Positions 39,940-41,691 of a stretch of 41,691 nucleotides of DNA are shown in pieces; the stretch's first letter is position 1, and each line of letters begins with the position of its first letter. The notes beneath the pieces were generated by a model. That model was not told the origin of the DNA, ran no database searches, and worked only from the letters and a program-made list of their open reading frames with translations. The stretch is from Planctomycetia bacterium (GTDB lineage: Bacteria > Planctomycetota > Phycisphaerae > Phycisphaerales > SM1A02), in NCBI GenBank assembly GCA_005799495.1, contig SYGP01000042.1, forward strand, positions 1-41,691, written 5' to 3'. Position numbers and translations under genes: made by a program.

Positions 39940-41691
39940 ACCCCGAGCGCCCTTCGTGGTTCCGGCGCATGGCGTCATCCACGACCGTCGCGCGGATTGC
40001 GCAGCGGATCGCGCTGCCGGGCGGCGGTGGGCCGATTGCGCTGCAAGGCGCGGCGGGTTCCAGTTCGGCGGTTCTTGCGGGCGCCATCAGCCTTGCCAGC
40101 GGTCGAACGCTGCTGCTCGTGACGGCGCACCGCGATGAGGCGGATGAGGCAGCTGCGGAACTGGAGTCGCTGGGCGTTCCTGTGCTGCTGTTTCCGGCGC
40201 TCGAAGGCGCACCCGACGGGCAGGAAGCCGCCGAACTCCAGGTGCAGCGCATGCGCGTGCTGCGTGCGGCCGACGCGGCGGAAGCGCCCCAGGCTTCCGG
40301 CGATCCAGATGCTGTGGCGATGCCGTGCGTGATCGTCGCACCCGTTCCCGCATTGATGCAGGGGGTTCCCGCAGAGTCATCGATGGATGCCATGGCGCGC
40401 ACGGTTCGCATGGGAACCCCGCAGCCGCGCGAGGCGCTCATCGAGTGGCTCGCGCGTGCGGGATACGACCGCTTGCCAAGCGCGGAGCAGCCGGCGTCGT
40501 TCGCGGTGCGCGGCGGGGTGATCGATGTGTTTCCCGCGGGAGCACTCGCACCCGTGCGCATGGACTTTTTTGGCGACGAGCTCGAGGGGTTGTTCGAGGT
40601 TGATCCCGCCACGCAAGCCACGGACCGCAGGCTCGATGCTGTCGACCTGCTGTGCGTGCACACGCTGTTTGATCCGAAGAAGCTGTCTGCCGTTGCGCCG
40701 CGGATGCCCGAAGGCAGCGTGCTGATGCTGGCAGAGACCGCGGAAATCGCTGAACAGTCTCGCGCCTATCTCGACCGCATCTCGGACGGAGCGGGGGTGT
40801 TTCCGTGGTCGGATTCACTGCGTGCGCTCGTGAAGCACTGCCATGCCACGATCGAAGTGGGTGTGTCCGTGCAATCGGTGGATGACGCGGCAGCGGTGGA
40901 TGTGCCAGCCGCTCCACTGCCTGTTTTCGCCGAGGCGCTTCCCGAGGCGATCGCACAGGTGCAGTCCGCGGCGGAACAGTCGGATGTCGTCGTGTTGTGC
41001 GACACCGCGGGTGATCTGCAGCGCGCGCGCGAACTTCTCACGGAGCAAGGCGATGCGCTTCGACTGGAGCAGCAGCATCTGCATCGGGGTTTCATCTGGA
41101 AGGATGCTCCGCGTGGCCTTGCAGTGATCCCATGGCATGAACTGCTCCACCGCTTCGGCACGCGCAGCCGAAAGCCTCCCTCGGCTGCGCTTGGCGGGCG
41201 GTCGCGCGAGGCGTTCCTCAGTTTCGATCCCGGAGATGCGGTCGTGCACCGCGACCATGGCATCGCGCTCTATCACGGACTCGTCCATGTGCCGTCGGCA
41301 TCTGGTGATGCTGTGGATGAGGAGCATCTGAAGTTGGAGTTCGACGGCAACACGATCCTGCATGTGCCGGCAAGCAAGGTGGCGCTTGTGCAGCGATATG
41401 TCGGCGCGGGGGTCGCTCGTCCGAAGCTCAGTGGACTCGGGAGCAAGCGTTGGAAGCGGCAAAAGGAGGAGGTCGCCGAGGCGGTGCGTGATTTGGCGGG
41501 GGAACTGCTGCGCGTGCAGGCGGTGCGGAACTCGACCATCGGCATCGCCTGTGCGCAGGACTCGCAGTGGCAAGCGGAGTTCGAGGAAGCGTTTCCCTTC
41601 ACGGAGACCGATGACCAAGTGACGGCGATCGCTGCGGTGAAGCGCGACATGGAGGACACGCGCCCGATGGATCGGCTGATCTGCGGCGATG
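39936..41691 (+). CDS. mfd: Transcription-repair coupling factor Mfd, N-terminal part (truncated by window end)
   Basis: The first 585 codons lie in the window from GTG 39936, which overlaps the preceding stop; ATG 39969 is an alternative. Mfd removes RNA polymerase stalled at lesions and recruits UvrA. Seen: a UvrB-like region with VRGGVIDVFPAGALAPVRMDFF and the following FGDELE, then the RNA-polymerase-interacting domain at ~430-520 (DPGDAVVHRDHGIALYHGL, LEFDGNTILHVPASKVALV, GSKRWKRQKEEV), and the start of the translocase (FPFTETDDQ, MDRLICGD). The window ends at the Walker A motif, so the helicase half is not visible. A nonconserved ~30-residue insert (AADAAEAPQASGDPDAVA) is seen near residue 110-125. 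Confidence 0.93.
   Translation, partial: MNPERPSWFRRMASSTTVARIAQRIALPGGGGPIALQGAAGSSSAVLAGAISLASGRTLLLVTAHRDEADEAAAELESLGVPVLLFPALEGAPDGQEAAELQVQRMRVLRAADAAEAPQASGDPDAVAMPCVIVAPVPALMQGVPAESSMDAMARTVRMGTPQPREALIEWLARAGYDRLPSAEQPASFAVRGGVIDVFPAGALAPVRMDFFGDELEGLFEVDPATQATDRRLDAVDLLCVHTLFDPKKLSAVAPRMPEGSVLMLAETAEIAEQSRAYLDRISDGAGVFPWSDSLRALVKHCHATIEVGVSVQSVDDAAAVDVPAAPLPVFAEALPEAIAQVQSAAEQSDVVVLCDTAGDLQRARELLTEQGDALRLEQQHLHRGFIWKDAPRGLAVIPWHELLHRFGTRSRKPPSAALGGRSREAFLSFDPGDAVVHRDHGIALYHGLVHVPSASGDAVDEEHLKLEFDGNTILHVPASKVALVQRYVGAGVARPKLSGLGSKRWKRQKEEVAEAVRDLAGELLRVQAVRNSTIGIACAQDSQWQAEFEEAFPFTETDDQVTAIAAVKRDMEDTRPMDRLICGD

Overview
The window looks like chromosome from a high-GC member of the Planctomycetota, most likely Phycisphaerae/Phycisphaerales. 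This is an inference. The supporting signs are a secreted right-handed beta-helix protein ending in a dockerin-like tail (9600-9757), mraZ separated from the rest of the division cluster, csrA close by, a nucleoside-phosphorylase/NadD fusion, and dense gene packing on both strands with many TGATG, ATGA and GTGA junctions. No replication, conjugation or phage genes are visible, so this is mostly core chromosome with one accessory insert.

Layout. 1-5318: end of lepA, two tandem OmpH/Skp-like proteins, then a leftward operon (phosphorylase-NadD fusion, rimO, a secreted beta-rich protein). 5320-5603: promoter and two tRNA-Glu genes (CTC and TTC). 5658-8193: accessory insert of lower GC, with a C5 cytosine methyltransferase and a convergent unknown protein (possible restriction partner). 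It is bracketed by a 29-bp direct repeat and, outside that, by inverted copies of a ~100-bp palindromic element. 8291-13970: beta-helix/dockerin protein, a membrane protein with aroB, and a ParA ATPase coupled to an unknown partner. 13936-19567: M19 dipeptidase (-), an envelope operon (DUF2752, two small envelope proteins, a GT-B-like protein), an amidohydrolase and a flavin-reductase-like protein (-).

19600-20945: mraZ with a readable promoter whose spacer carries TGGGN repeats, a tiny coupled ORF, a strong intrinsic terminator, and csrA with a GGA-rich leader. 20959-29968: NifU-type scaffold (-), then a seven-gene rightward operon: lipoprotein, dapF, M20 peptidase, class III aminotransferase, astA, astD and a ureohydrolase. 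The last five genes can be read as an arginine/ornithine succinyltransferase route in which the usual AstB and AstE are replaced by a ureohydrolase and an M20 hydrolase. 29993-41691: folE (-), an AsmA-like protein, hutG, a DadA-like oxidase (-), a Gfo/Idh/MocA oxidoreductase, a thioredoxin-like protein (-), folD, purC (-), a GH10-like protein lacking its catalytic glutamates, a ComEA-like protein, and the first half of mfd, cut at its Walker A motif.

The observations most worth follow-up are the repeat-bracketed methyltransferase island with its unknown convergent partner, the phosphorylase-NadD fusion, and the rearranged succinyltransferase operon. All functional calls come from reading motifs by eye; no database search was run.
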